In this document: piece by piece, positions 14,164-21,812 of the stretch
Layout: each line of letters starts with the position of its first letter
How positions within the stretch are numbered: position 1 is the stretch's first letter
IMG/VR virus record: IMGVR_UViG_3300020477_000111
Coordinates: 1 to 26,593 of that record
Reading direction: 5' to 3' (one strand)
DNA from: a virus
DNA length: 26,593 bases
Notes under the pieces: model-generated
The model's database searches: none
Told to the model about the DNA's origin: nothing
What the model saw: only the letters and a program-made list of their open reading frames with translations
Position numbers and translations under genes: made by a program

Positions 14164-15102
14164 ATGGCAAGACAAAAAATTAAATGGTTATTGTTTCATG
14201 AACCAGCAGAACTTTTCATTAGAACTGCTGAAGATTTTCAGAAACATCTAGATACACTTACAAATAACAAGTATGAGATAGAGATTCTTACACTTACAGA
14301 CTACCAAAACAAGTATCTTGACGGTTTAATTTGTGATCCTTTCTTAGAATTGAAAGAAGGTAGAGTACAATGTAGCCAACTGTTTTCTGATATACTAGGC
14401 GATTATGACGCTACAGATTTTTATGCTTTATCAATGCCTTATCTATTCAAAGATCACGATCATGCATCAAGAGTTTTTGAAGGAGAAATTGGCAAATCAC
14501 TTTTTGCACATCTATATGAAAAGACACAGGTACGTGGATTATCATTTACATATTCAGGCGGATACAGATGCACAGCATCAAACACTCCTATAAGATCAAT
14601 AGAAGATTTTGCTGGCAAAACATATTCTAGATGGAGAAATCCTGTACACGCTGACATGATTGACATGGTAGGTGCAAAAAAAGTAGATCGTTTAACTGAT
14701 TCAAAAACAGACTGGGACAAAGTTAATGTTACACAAACAACTTACCCTAGATATCATGCTGATGCACACAGATCACAAAAATATGTTGCAGATACTAAAC
14801 ATTCGATGTATGTAACTTCAATTTTATTGAATGACAGTTTCTGGAGTTCGTTGAGTGCAGAAGATCAAACACATTTTACACAGGCTGGGTTTTTAGCGGC
14901 AAGAAAAGAAAGAGCACAATCAGTTGCTGACGCAGAAGAAATCAAGACTAGTGAATCTAAACAAGAAAAATTAGGTATTGAAGAAGTTATTACATGGCCA
15001 GAAGAAGAAATTAGCAAGTTAAAAACTTTATGGTCACCATTGTATGACAAATACAAAGACTTCTTTGGTAACGACATTTTAGATAAAATCAAAAAAATAT
15101 AA
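14164..15102 (+). CDS. TRAP-transporter substrate-binding protein (DctP)-like, without signal peptide
   Basis: 312 aa. The central region follows the DctP family: MPYLFKDHDHASRVFEGEIGKSLF (91-114), VRGLSFTYSGGYRCTASNTPIRSIEDFAGK (about 123-152), then RWRNPVHADMIDMVGAKKV, and later LLNDSFWSSLSAEDQTHFTQAGFLAARKERAQSV. In DctP proteins an arginine in the segment after the GK binds the substrate carboxylate; here R156 or R158 could serve, though spacing differs by one or more residues. The usual GVVDGxE segment is not recognisable. No N-terminal signal peptide is seen (MARQKIKWLLFHEPAELF), so the product should stay in the cytoplasm or be packed into virions. No TRAP membrane subunits are nearby. 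It has a late promoter and a good Shine-Dalgarno. Confidence 0.72.
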   Translation: MARQKIKWLLFHEPAELFIRTAEDFQKHLDTLTNNKYEIEILTLTDYQNKYLDGLICDPFLELKEGRVQCSQLFSDILGDYDATDFYALSMPYLFKDHDHASRVFEGEIGKSLFAHLYEKTQVRGLSFTYSGGYRCTASNTPIRSIEDFAGKTYSRWRNPVHADMIDMVGAKKVDRLTDSKTDWDKVNVTQTTYPRYHADAHRSQKYVADTKHSMYVTSILLNDSFWSSLSAEDQTHFTQAGFLAARKERAQSVADAEEIKTSESKQEKLGIEEVITWPEEEISKLKTLWSPLYDKYKDFFGNDILDKIKKI

Positions 15103-15117
15103 GTCACACATTACTGA

Positions 15118-15125
15118 TTTAAATA
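15118..15125 (+). promoter_or_regulatory. Late-type promoter motif immediately before GTG 15131
   Basis: TTTAAATA, spacer TCAGT, GTG. No Shine-Dalgarno. Same geometry as at 8519, 13457 and 16886. Confidence 0.5.
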
Positions 15126-15130
15126 TCAGT

Positions 15131-15841
15131 GTGCAATATTGTTTTCATCATATACCTAAAACAGCAGGAAGTAGTCTACAATTACGACTGGCTCATAGAG
15201 AATACATAGGACAATTACCAAAAGGTTCAACTTTAGTTGTGTATCCTTTGTATGGAGATAGAAGATACTACAGAGTAAGTGAAGATCCTGCATTCAATCC
15301 CAAAGAACCAATCAAACAAGCATTTCTTAGAACATATGAAAAACAATCTACTGGTGATGCATCAATAGTTTGTGGACATTATACAAACAGTGAACAGCCT
15401 GGCAAACATTACACTTGGATAAGACATCCTTTACACAGAGATATATCACATTTCAACTATGATAGTAATTACGGACACGAGTTAGATAAAGATTTTGCAA
15501 CTCATCTTTCATTAATGTCTGGCAATTTTATAACATTATGGATTTATGGAAAATATCTTGGACAAACTCATGCATTACCTATAGAAACAAAATATCAAAG
15601 AGCCAGAACTGCACTAAAAGAAAATTTTATAAAAGTTTTTGATTCAGATAAGTTTGAAGAATCGTGGGACGAAATTGCAAAAGAGTTAAATGTAACTCCT
15701 GAACCAAGATTACATTCAAACAGAGCAGGAGAAAGTTATAATCGTATTGTAAAATTTTCTAATTTGTCAAAAGACTTCCTTTATTGGCACCGAGGTTATA
15801 ACCGCTATGATTATCTTCTTTACGAAGAATTCTGTACGTAG
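15131..15841 (+). CDS. Sulfotransferase (PAPS-dependent family)
   Basis: 236 aa from a GTG start. HIPKTAGSSL (residues 7-16) is the 5'-phosphosulfate-binding loop of PAPS-dependent sulfotransferases. WIRHPLHRDISHFNY (96-110) gives the 3'-phosphate pair R98 and S106 with the canonical R-x7-S spacing. The SIVCGHY segment before it is also typical of the Sulfotransfer_2 type. The enzyme would move sulfate from PAPS to a hydroxyl on a glycan, lipid or protein; the acceptor is unknown. It follows the DctP-like gene by 28 bases but carries its own late-type motif. Late timing suggests action on virion or cell-surface structures (inference). Confidence 0.75.
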   Translation: MQYCFHHIPKTAGSSLQLRLAHREYIGQLPKGSTLVVYPLYGDRRYYRVSEDPAFNPKEPIKQAFLRTYEKQSTGDASIVCGHYTNSEQPGKHYTWIRHPLHRDISHFNYDSNYGHELDKDFATHLSLMSGNFITLWIYGKYLGQTHALPIETKYQRARTALKENFIKVFDSDKFEESWDEIAKELNVTPEPRLHSNRAGESYNRIVKFSNLSKDFLYWHRGYNRYDYLLYEEFCT

Positions 15842-15911
15842 ATAAAAAAATATTTTCACCTTCACTTGACTCACAGACCAAATGTGACATTATTATTACG
15901 AAAATCCGACT

Positions 15912-15919
15912 TCTAAATA
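15912..15919 (+). promoter_or_regulatory. Late-type promoter of the small membrane protein
   Basis: TCTAAATA. The predicted start near 15926 gives a leader of about 39 bases that ends in AAGGGAGG (15951-15958). The rest of the 15842-15964 gap holds no gene that I can see. Confidence 0.5.
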
Positions 15920-15964
15920 ATTCGAGTTTCATTAGAAACTTACATTTAGCAAGGGAGGTCCAAC

Positions 15965-16198
15965 ATGGATTATCTTAAAAGTGTAAAGGATTGGGCAAAA
16001 GGAATTGCTGACGTAGGAGTATCTTTAATTGCGTTAGGAATTGTTTTAGAAATCCTTTTCAACGGTCAAGGTATTCCGTTCTGGCCAAACGTTTCTGTAA
16101 TTGGAAACGTCCAGGGCGTACTGCAAGGTTTTTCAGATCAAGGTCTGATTGGCTTGGTAGCAGTTTGGATTTTATATCATATCTATAATCGAAAATAA
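15965..16198 (+). CDS. Small two-helix membrane protein, possible holin
   Basis: 77 aa. Two hydrophobic segments are visible, about residues 14-32 (IADVGVSLIALGIVLEILF) and 54-74 (QGLIGLVAVWILYHIY region). They are separated by a polar loop with NGQGIPFWP and NVSVIGN, and the protein ends in the basic NRK. Size, two helices and a charged end fit a class II holin, but small virion membrane proteins look the same and no endolysin is adjacent. A very strong Shine-Dalgarno (AAGGGAGG, 6 bases before ATG) and a dedicated promoter and terminator make it a single-gene late unit. Confidence 0.6.
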   Translation: MDYLKSVKDWAKGIADVGVSLIALGIVLEILFNGQGIPFWPNVSVIGNVQGVLQGFSDQGLIGLVAVWILYHIYNRK

Positions 16199-16226
16199 TA
16201 TAAAAATCTAGTAATACGTTAACCTC

Positions 16227-16277
16227 AAAGAGTGGTGTGAAACATAACTTCGGATTGTAAGCACCACTCTTTTTTTA
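16227..16277 (+). terminator. Terminator after the small membrane protein
   Basis: An 11-bp perfect stem (16227-16237 with 16262-16272) with a long 24-base loop, then a T tract. It is strong despite the large loop. Confidence 0.85.
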
Positions 16278-16303
16278 TGAGTGTTTTATCTTTACCAAAA
16301 TTC

Positions 16304-16311
16304 GATAAATA
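16304..16311 (+). promoter_or_regulatory. Late-type promoter of the cloverleaf-leader gene
   Basis: GATAAATA. The predicted start near 16318 is only about 7 bases before the first base of the cloverleaf, so the mRNA would begin with this structure. Confidence 0.55.
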
Positions 16312-16324
16312 CAAGCAGTCAATT

Positions 16325-16395
16325 GAGCCAACAACACAAAGTAGTTGGACTTATGCGGATTAAACCGCGTAGCAAGTAGAACTTGCATTTGGCTC
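16325..16395 (+). ncRNA. Cloverleaf (four-way junction) RNA element in the 5' leader
   Basis: All four helices are perfect or nearly so. The closing stem has 7 bp (16325-16331 with 16389-16395). Arm A has 4 bp and an 8-base loop (16332-16335/16344-16347). Arm B has 7 bp with one G-U and a 6-base loop (16352-16358/16365-16371). Arm C has 5 bp and a 5-base loop (16372-16376/16382-16386). Junction linkers are 0, 4, 0 and 2 bases. The shape and 71-nt length are tRNA-like, but there is no GG in the D-type loop and no TTC-type T loop, so it is not a normal tRNA. A competing helix, CCAAC 16328-16332 with GTTGG 16344-16348, would break the closing stem. AAGGAG (16401-16406) follows 5 bases later. Confidence 0.65.
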
Positions 16396-16413
16396 CATGT
16401 AAGGAGAAAAAAA

Positions 16414-16833
16414 ATGGGAAGACCTATCAAAAAGACTCTTATGTCAGCAGTAACAGACAGCGGTGGAGACGGTACAGCAGGTAGACTTGCGGTAACGGCT
16501 TATTACCCTTCAGGTGGTTCATTACAGCAAAATGATAATTCATTTATCGTTTCGCAAAGAGGATCTAAAAGATTTAAGATCCAACAAATGAATGACTCGT
16601 CTACAGCAGTATACACACTTATGGCAGTAGCACCAGGCTCATTATCAGCAGGTGAAATGTGCGTTAGATGTGTATTGAGTGACTCAACTGATTCATATGT
16701 TGAGAGATTTCACAACAGAACTGTACGTCACGGCAATGGTTCAACAACTGGACAAGTAACGTTCACGTTAGGAACTGAAGCAACTGACGAAGGCGTAGGT
16801 GCATCAGGAACTGGTACACTAGACGTAATCTAG
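16414..16833 (+). CDS. Small virion-type structural protein
   Basis: 139 aa from ATG 16414, chosen because AAGGAG lies at 16401-16406 and because the upstream in-frame extension runs through the cloverleaf. The start MGRPIKK, the central FIVSQRGSKRFKIQQ and LSAGEMCVRCVL, and the beta-rich serine/threonine composition look like small structural proteins of marine T4-like phages whose precise place in the virion I cannot name. It has no catalytic motif. Its own promoter, structured leader, strong Shine-Dalgarno and strong terminator suggest a highly expressed product. Candidates are a head decoration protein or a fibre accessory. Confidence 0.6.
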   Translation: MGRPIKKTLMSAVTDSGGDGTAGRLAVTAYYPSGGSLQQNDNSFIVSQRGSKRFKIQQMNDSSTAVYTLMAVAPGSLSAGEMCVRCVLSDSTDSYVERFHNRTVRHGNGSTTGQVTFTLGTEATDEGVGASGTGTLDVI

Positions 16834-16852
16834 TCAAACGACACGTGCTTAT

Positions 16853-16884
16853 AAAGGGGGGAGTTTTTACACTCCCCCTTTTCT
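16853..16884 (+). terminator. Terminator after the small structural protein
   Basis: An 11-bp stem with five or six G-C pairs (16853-16863 with 16872-16882) and a T-rich 3' side. The next promoter box begins just after it, at 16886. Confidence 0.85.
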
Positions 16885-16885
16885 T

Positions 16886-16893
16886 TATAAATA
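16886..16893 (+). promoter_or_regulatory. T4-type late promoter (TATAAATA) directly before the first fibre gene
   Basis: Perfect TATAAATA, spacer GTAGCAA, ATG 16901. This is the clearest case of a late box whose transcript would start at the start codon. No Shine-Dalgarno is present. Confidence 0.75.
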
Positions 16894-16900
16894 GTAGCAA

Positions 16901-18184
16901 ATGGCTAAAACTCTACGTACATCAGGTGATTACACTATAAAAGCAGGTGATGGGTATAACTCAGGATCTGGTACAAATTCTATCACACTTGATAGTTTAA
17001 ACGTAACTGTCAACGGTAATTTAACAGTTGGTGGTACTTCGTCAACAATTAGCACAACAAACACAGTAATTGAAGATAATATTATAGAATTACAAACAGG
17101 AATTTCAGCCAGTACAAACGATTCAGGAATCATAATTGAAAGAGGATCTACTGGAGATAATGCGGCAATAGTATGGGACGAATCTGCTGACACATTCAAA
17201 TTAGGAACAACAACTGCCACTGGCGCAGACAAATCAGGTGGCATAACTGTAACTGCTGGAGCATTAGAAGTTGCGGCATTAACAGCAACAACAGGAACAT
17301 TTACTGGTGCTGTTACATTATCTGGAGGAATTACTACAGGTGCAATAACAACAAACGAAATTGCAAGTAATGGCTCGAACGCAGATATAAACATTACACC
17401 ACAAGGTACAGGAAAAGTTGTAATAAACAACTTGTCTATTGATGGCGAACTAGGAAATATTACTACTGATAGTTCTAACATGGACATATCTCTTACACCT
17501 CATGGAACAGGTGGCATTCGTATTCCTGATGACATTCAATTACATTTTGGAAACGAAGGAGGATCATTTGGTGATCTTCAAATATGGCATGATGCTGGCG
17601 CACATAGTTACATTAGAGATCAAGGAAGTGGTGATATAAGAATACGTTCTTCAGGAGTAGATATTCGTGCTGATGATGATAGTAGAAGTATAGCAAGATT
17701 TGATGATGATGGCATGACTGTTGAACGTTTAATTATTCAAGATAATATAATTTCGTCGGCTTCAAATGCAGATATTGAAATTAGTCCTAGTGGAACTGGA
17801 AAAGTTGTAATAAACAATTTGTCTATTGATGGTGAACTAGGAAATATTACTTCTGACAGTTCTAACATGGACATAACTGTTACACCTCACGGAACAGGCG
17901 ACTTTAGAGTTGATGGACATATAGGTTTAAAAGTACAAGCAGGAGATGCCGCGGCAGATGGTGACCATGCTCACATTTACGCCAAAGATGATACTTCAAG
18001 TGCTGAAGTGTATGTTCGAGATGAAGCAGGAAACGTTACAAAACTTTCACCACACAATCAAAAAGGAAATTGGGAATACTTTTCTAGAAACGTAATAACA
18101 GGTAAAGTTGTAAGAGTCGATATGGAAGAAATGATTAGAGACATTGAAAAACTTACAGGTAAAGTATATATTAAAGGAGAATAA
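16901..18184 (+). CDS. Modular tail-fibre protein 1
   Basis: 427 aa, rich in G, T, S, N and I, with no cysteine cluster, typical of a beta-structured trimeric fibre. It contains the module VIEDNIIELQTGIS...GIIIERGSTGDNAAIVWDESADTFKLG (about 56-107), shared with two later fibre genes. A 46-residue unit SNADI.I.P.GTGKVVINNLSIDGELGNIT.DSSNMD occurs twice (17375-17512 and 17762-17899; period 387 bases). The C-terminal NQKGNWEYFSRNVITGKVVRVDMEEMIRDIEKL is helical and may be a trimerisation or attachment end. Translation probably starts on a leaderless transcript. The stop is two bases before the next start. Confidence 0.75.
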   Translation: MAKTLRTSGDYTIKAGDGYNSGSGTNSITLDSLNVTVNGNLTVGGTSSTISTTNTVIEDNIIELQTGISASTNDSGIIIERGSTGDNAAIVWDESADTFKLGTTTATGADKSGGITVTAGALEVAALTATTGTFTGAVTLSGGITTGAITTNEIASNGSNADINITPQGTGKVVINNLSIDGELGNITTDSSNMDISLTPHGTGGIRIPDDIQLHFGNEGGSFGDLQIWHDAGAHSYIRDQGSGDIRIRSSGVDIRADDDSRSIARFDDDGMTVERLIIQDNIISSASNADIEISPSGTGKVVINNLSIDGELGNITSDSSNMDITVTPHGTGDFRVDGHIGLKVQAGDAAADGDHAHIYAKDDTSSAEVYVRDEAGNVTKLSPHNQKGNWEYFSRNVITGKVVRVDMEEMIRDIEKLTGKVYIKGE

Positions 18185-18186
18185 TA

Positions 18187-18822
18187 ATGCCTAAGACATA
18201 TTCATTATTAAAAGTCGAAGACGGCGAAAGCACATATAAACCTCAACTAGACGACGACGTTGATGTACATAAAAAACAAGTGTTAGAAAAACTTGTTGTA
18301 AAAAATACATCCACAAGTGAAAATAATATATTGATGATCACTAAAGCAGATACTTCTGCCGCTGGTCCTCATATGACATTTGATAGAGATTCTGCCAGTC
18401 CAGCAAAAGGTGATCAAATAGGAAAAATACAATGGAAAGGCAGAAACTCCGACGGTGATCAAATCCGATATGCAAGTATTCATTCAATAATTAAAGACGC
18501 AACAAAAAACGGTGACGATTCTAACTTAACATTTACAATAAGAGTTGGTGGACAACATAAATCAATGTTAGTTGTACAAAACGATGGGGTACTTGTTCAC
18601 GTAGATAAACCGTTAATGTTACAGGCGGCAGGTTATAAAAAAATTAGATTGTTTGGTAGAAAGGCTACTGGAAGAAGAGATATTGATTTTCCAGATCAAG
18701 CCGGAACTGTAATGGTTAATGAATCAGGAAAAGTTATGGCAACTGACTTGCCAACAAGCGATCCTAACAACGAAGGCCAACTTTGGAACGATAGCGGTAC
18801 TGTAAAAATTAGTGCTGGATAA
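18187..18822 (+). CDS. Fibre-associated structural protein
   Basis: 211 aa. It shows beta-rich repeats and the motif DQIGKIQWKGRNSDGDQIRYASIHSIIKDAT...DSNLTFTIRVGGQ, a pattern I associate with fibre proteins of marine myophages, plus DIDFPDQAGTVMV, similar to the ...LPNKSGTLA pattern of the larger fibre at 20388. The end EGQLWNDSGTVKISAG is a typical fibre C-terminus. It has a good Shine-Dalgarno (AAAGGAG) and sits two bases after the first fibre gene. No enzyme motif. Probably a distal or accessory part of the same fibre. Confidence 0.65.
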   Translation: MPKTYSLLKVEDGESTYKPQLDDDVDVHKKQVLEKLVVKNTSTSENNILMITKADTSAAGPHMTFDRDSASPAKGDQIGKIQWKGRNSDGDQIRYASIHSIIKDATKNGDDSNLTFTIRVGGQHKSMLVVQNDGVLVHVDKPLMLQAAGYKKIRLFGRKATGRRDIDFPDQAGTVMVNESGKVMATDLPTSDPNNEGQLWNDSGTVKISAG

Positions 18823-18828
18823 TAAATT

Positions 18829-19275
18829 ATGAGATATAAAGAAATTGATATCAATATAAAAGCAATACCAGATGCTGAAGACGAAGCAATTTTAAATCAA
18901 TTAATTGGTTCAAAAAAAGCATCTGTTTCAACTGACACAGATGAAAAACCTGCAGATGATAATGGAGATAATCCAGGTAAAGTTGCATCAGATGATCCAA
19001 ACACTGTGCCATCAGTTTATCCACAACAACAAGAATTAGAACTTAAAAAACAAGAAGCAGGAAAAGACTTAGGACAATTTAATAATATTAATCAAGACGC
19101 AGACGAATCTGCACCTGACCAAGATGTTAGAAAAGACGAACCACTTGTAAAAGAGCCAGAAAAAACAGATGGTGCGGGAGGAAATCCAGGTGTCCCTGCA
19201 GGTATGAAGAACAAAGAACCAAAAAACGAAAGTGAATTTGTACAAAGACTAAAGACATTATCTGGCCAAAATTAA
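18829..19275 (+). CDS. Acidic low-complexity protein in the fibre cluster
   Basis: 148 aa. The first 30 residues (RYKEIDINIKAIPDAEDEAILNQLIGSKK) could form a small structured head. The rest is disordered and rich in D, E, K, P, N and Q, with a short helix at the end (NESEFVQRLKTLSGQ). No family recognised. The preceding stop is six bases away and no clear Shine-Dalgarno is seen, so coupled translation is likely. It might act as an assembly factor or linker for the flanking fibre proteins; this is a guess from location. Confidence 0.55.
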   Translation: MRYKEIDINIKAIPDAEDEAILNQLIGSKKASVSTDTDEKPADDNGDNPGKVASDDPNTVPSVYPQQQELELKKQEAGKDLGQFNNINQDADESAPDQDVRKDEPLVKEPEKTDGAGGNPGVPAGMKNKEPKNESEFVQRLKTLSGQN

Positions 19276-19284
19276 GGAGCGTAA

Positions 19285-20310
19285 ATGGCATTCAGAAAAC
19301 TAGTAGGTTCCTACAAAGACTACAACATAGCAACACACATTATTGAAAAAGGATATCTAGCAGTAGACGTTGACACTGGAAGTTTAAGAATTGGTGACGG
19401 CGAAACTGCAGGAGGTACTGAAATTGCTAACACTAGTGGCGGTGGTGGATCATCTACAAGTTTAGGAGATTTATCAGCAACTGGATCAACATTAACAGCA
19501 CCTTCAAATGCAAATTTAACATTAACAACATCAGGATCGGGTAGTGTTGTTGTTGATGATACATTTCAAATTGGTTCTGGTACTGGCGTAACAACAATAT
19601 TAGACGAAGATGACATGAGTTCTGACAGTGCCACAGCACTAGCAACTCAACAATCAATCAAAGCATATGTTGATAATAACAGTGGCGGTGGTGGCAGTAC
19701 AGGAGATGTTTCGTTTGTTGGAGCAACTATTTCAGCACCTTCAAATGCACCTTTAACATTAGTTTCATCTGGTGCGGCAGTTCAAATTGAAGGATTAAGT
19801 ATTGCAGGAAACGTTATTAGTACAACAGATTCAAGTGCAGGAATTGAAATTACAGGAAATTTAATACCAAGTGCTGATGGAATATATCAATTAGGATCAT
19901 CATCTAGAAGATGGCAAACAGCATATCTATCTGCAGAAACACTAGATATTGGTGGAGCAACTATTTCATCAGACGGAACTGGTACTATTGAAATTGCGGC
20001 AACAGGTGCTACACTACCAACTGGATCTAAAGTAAAGTCAGGTGATACAACCCAAGGGATACAGTTACAAGGAAAAACTTCTGCAACTGCTAACAGACCT
20101 ATACAATTAGTAAATGTGTATACTAGTGATGGCAGTACTTCGTTCACTGATGCTCAACTTTTGGCTACAGATGGCGATTTAGAACTAGAATTTAATGGCA
20201 CAGTTGAAGAAGTGCCAGTGTTTACAGAAGCAGGACAAACATTTACCTTAAACGACGGCAGTGCATTATCTACACAATATACGTCTAGAGTGACGCTGTT
20301 TCAATTCTAA
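19285..20310 (+). CDS. Modular tail-fibre protein 2 (Mtd-type N-terminal repeat)
   Basis: 341 aa. The N-terminus IIEKGYLAVDVDTGSLRIGDGETAGGTEI resembles the short LaxGE..vdtdTg.lriGDGt repeat of phage tropism-determinant and fibre proteins. Repeated units S(T/G)G...P SNA.LTL..SG follow, then a segment SATALATQQSIKAYVDNN that is shared with the 985-aa fibre. The C-terminal part includes DGIYQLGSSSRRWQTAYLSAETLDIGG, a known fibre module. Shine-Dalgarno AAGGAG precedes ATG 19285. A 48-bp stretch (19622-19669) is identical to 22324-22371. Confidence 0.72.
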   Translation: MAFRKLVGSYKDYNIATHIIEKGYLAVDVDTGSLRIGDGETAGGTEIANTSGGGGSSTSLGDLSATGSTLTAPSNANLTLTTSGSGSVVVDDTFQIGSGTGVTTILDEDDMSSDSATALATQQSIKAYVDNNSGGGGSTGDVSFVGATISAPSNAPLTLVSSGAAVQIEGLSIAGNVISTTDSSAGIEITGNLIPSADGIYQLGSSSRRWQTAYLSAETLDIGGATISSDGTGTIEIAATGATLPTGSKVKSGDTTQGIQLQGKTSATANRPIQLVNVYTSDGSTSFTDAQLLATDGDLELEFNGTVEEVPVFTEAGQTFTLNDGSALSTQYTSRVTLFQF

Positions 20311-20316
20311 TTTAAC

Positions 20317-20324
20317 CATAAATA
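20317..20324 (+). promoter_or_regulatory. Late-type promoter of fibre gene 3
   Basis: CATAAATA seven bases after the preceding stop codon. Predicted leader about 57 bases. The ATG at 20388 has no strong Shine-Dalgarno. Confidence 0.6.
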
Positions 20325-20387
20325 TTACTATAAAGCAAAGGGGAATGCATCCAACGAGTACAATAAGGTTGGGCACAGAACTAATTT

Positions 20388-21773
20388 ATGGCGGATAAAA
20401 CACCGGTACGGGTAGTCTATAACAATTCTAATGTGGCCACTGGATTGGCAGAATTCCAGTCGGGCGAAACAGTTCCAGTAGCAAGTGGTGGTACAGGTCT
20501 TTCATCAATTGGTTCAGCAGGTCAGGTATTAAAAGTAAATGCGGCGGCATCTGGATTAGAGTTTGGTGCTGAAGGTGATATCTCTATTACAAATTTAGTA
20601 GCACCCACAAACGCAGATTTAACATTCACAACATCAGGTACAGGTAACATAGTACTAGATGAAATCACAGTACGTGGTACAACATTTAGTTCAAGTGACT
20701 CATCATCAATTAACATAAACGAAGGTTTAATTGTAGATGGTACTTTAAACGTATCAGGTGCTGTAAGTTTAGCAGGATTAACGTATCCATCGTCAGATGG
20801 AAGTACAGGACAATTCCTTAAAACAGATGGTTCTGGAACGTTATCATTTGCAAACTTATCTCTAGGAGATTTAACAATAGTAGGATCAACTATTACAACA
20901 CCAAGTAATGCTGATTTTGTATTAGATCCAAGTGGATCAGGAAAAGTTAATATTAATGGTGCTTATACTCTACCATCATCTGATGGAAGTGCAGGACAAG
21001 TATTACAAACTGACGGATCAGGTGCAGTAACATTTGGTACAGTATCAGTTGGTGATTTTACATTTACAGGTTCAACTATAATTTCACCATCAAATGCAGA
21101 TATAACTTTAGATCCAAGTGGATCTGGTGATATTGCTCTTAACGCCAACACAACTATTACAGGAAATTTAACTGTTACTGGTACACAAACAACACTAGAA
21201 ACAACAACGTTAGTTGTTGAAGATCCATTACTAGAATTAGCAAAAAATAATTCAGGTGGTGTTGCTAACTCAATGGACCAAGGATTATTTTTTAATAGAG
21301 GATCATTAAGTAACGTTTCGTTTTTATGGGATGAATCAGCAGATCAATTCGTTTTTGCAGTAACATCTGGAGAAGATGGAACAACATCAGGTAACGTAAC
21401 TCTTGATTCATATGCAAATATACAAGCAGGAGTAGTTACAACTACTGGCAATGTAGTACTAGGAGAAGATGCTACAATAATTTTTGAAGGTGCAACTGAT
21501 AGTGCTAACGAAACAACCCTTACAGTTGTAGATCCAACAGCAGATAGAACAATCAGTTTACCAAATAAATCAGGAACATTAGCAACTACAGATGATACTA
21601 GTTTTCCAGAATCAACAACACCAACACACCCAGCGGCATCAGGAGATGCTGATTTGGGAGATCTAACAACATCGATCACTGACGCTTTTAGTGTTCCAAC
21701 AGCAGATTTGTATGATCAAATGGAGCCAAGAGGCTCAACAACATCAGTAGATCTAGGAAGTGTAGCATCATAA
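20388..21773 (+). CDS. Modular tail-fibre protein 3
   Basis: 461 aa. The N-terminus MADKTPVRVVYNNSNVATGLAEFQSGETV is a type I associate with the start of fibre proteins in marine T4-like phages. Next come two copies of a unit of about 62 residues, (P)SSDGS.GQ.L.TDGSG...F...S.GD.T..GSTI..PSNAD..LDPSGSG. It then carries the shared module LVVEDPLLELAKN...GLFFNRG...FLWDESADQF (about 283-325). A final LPNKSGTLATTD element precedes a short disordered end. All features point to a long beta-helical fibre. Confidence 0.75.
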   Translation: MADKTPVRVVYNNSNVATGLAEFQSGETVPVASGGTGLSSIGSAGQVLKVNAAASGLEFGAEGDISITNLVAPTNADLTFTTSGTGNIVLDEITVRGTTFSSSDSSSININEGLIVDGTLNVSGAVSLAGLTYPSSDGSTGQFLKTDGSGTLSFANLSLGDLTIVGSTITTPSNADFVLDPSGSGKVNINGAYTLPSSDGSAGQVLQTDGSGAVTFGTVSVGDFTFTGSTIISPSNADITLDPSGSGDIALNANTTITGNLTVTGTQTTLETTTLVVEDPLLELAKNNSGGVANSMDQGLFFNRGSLSNVSFLWDESADQFVFAVTSGEDGTTSGNVTLDSYANIQAGVVTTTGNVVLGEDATIIFEGATDSANETTLTVVDPTADRTISLPNKSGTLATTDDTSFPESTTPTHPAASGDADLGDLTTSITDAFSVPTADLYDQMEPRGSTTSVDLGSVAS

Positions 21774-21785
21774 TATGAATAACGC

Positions 21786-21793
21786 AATAAATA
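21786..21793 (+). promoter_or_regulatory. Late-type promoter of the 985-aa fibre gene
   Basis: AATAAATA. The predicted start near 21800 leaves a leader of about 13 bases that still includes TAGGAA before ATG 21813. Confidence 0.6.
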
Positions 21794-21812
21794 TAGGAAA
21801 TAGGAACAAATA

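Noticed and set aside
15868-15895. A sigma70 promoter starting with TTGACT before the small membrane protein
   Set aside because: No good -10 box at 16-18 bases spacing; the late box at 15912 explains expression better.
16325-16395. A functional tRNA
   Set aside because: The cloverleaf shape is there, but there is no GG in the first loop, no TTC-type T loop, and the middle arm has a 7-bp stem with a 6-base loop.
20345-20398. A 17-codon upstream ORF (MHPTSTIRLG...) overlapping the start of fibre gene 3
   Set aside because: The GGGG before it is only one base from the ATG, and the peptide has no recognisable feature. It could be a leader peptide, but support is thin.
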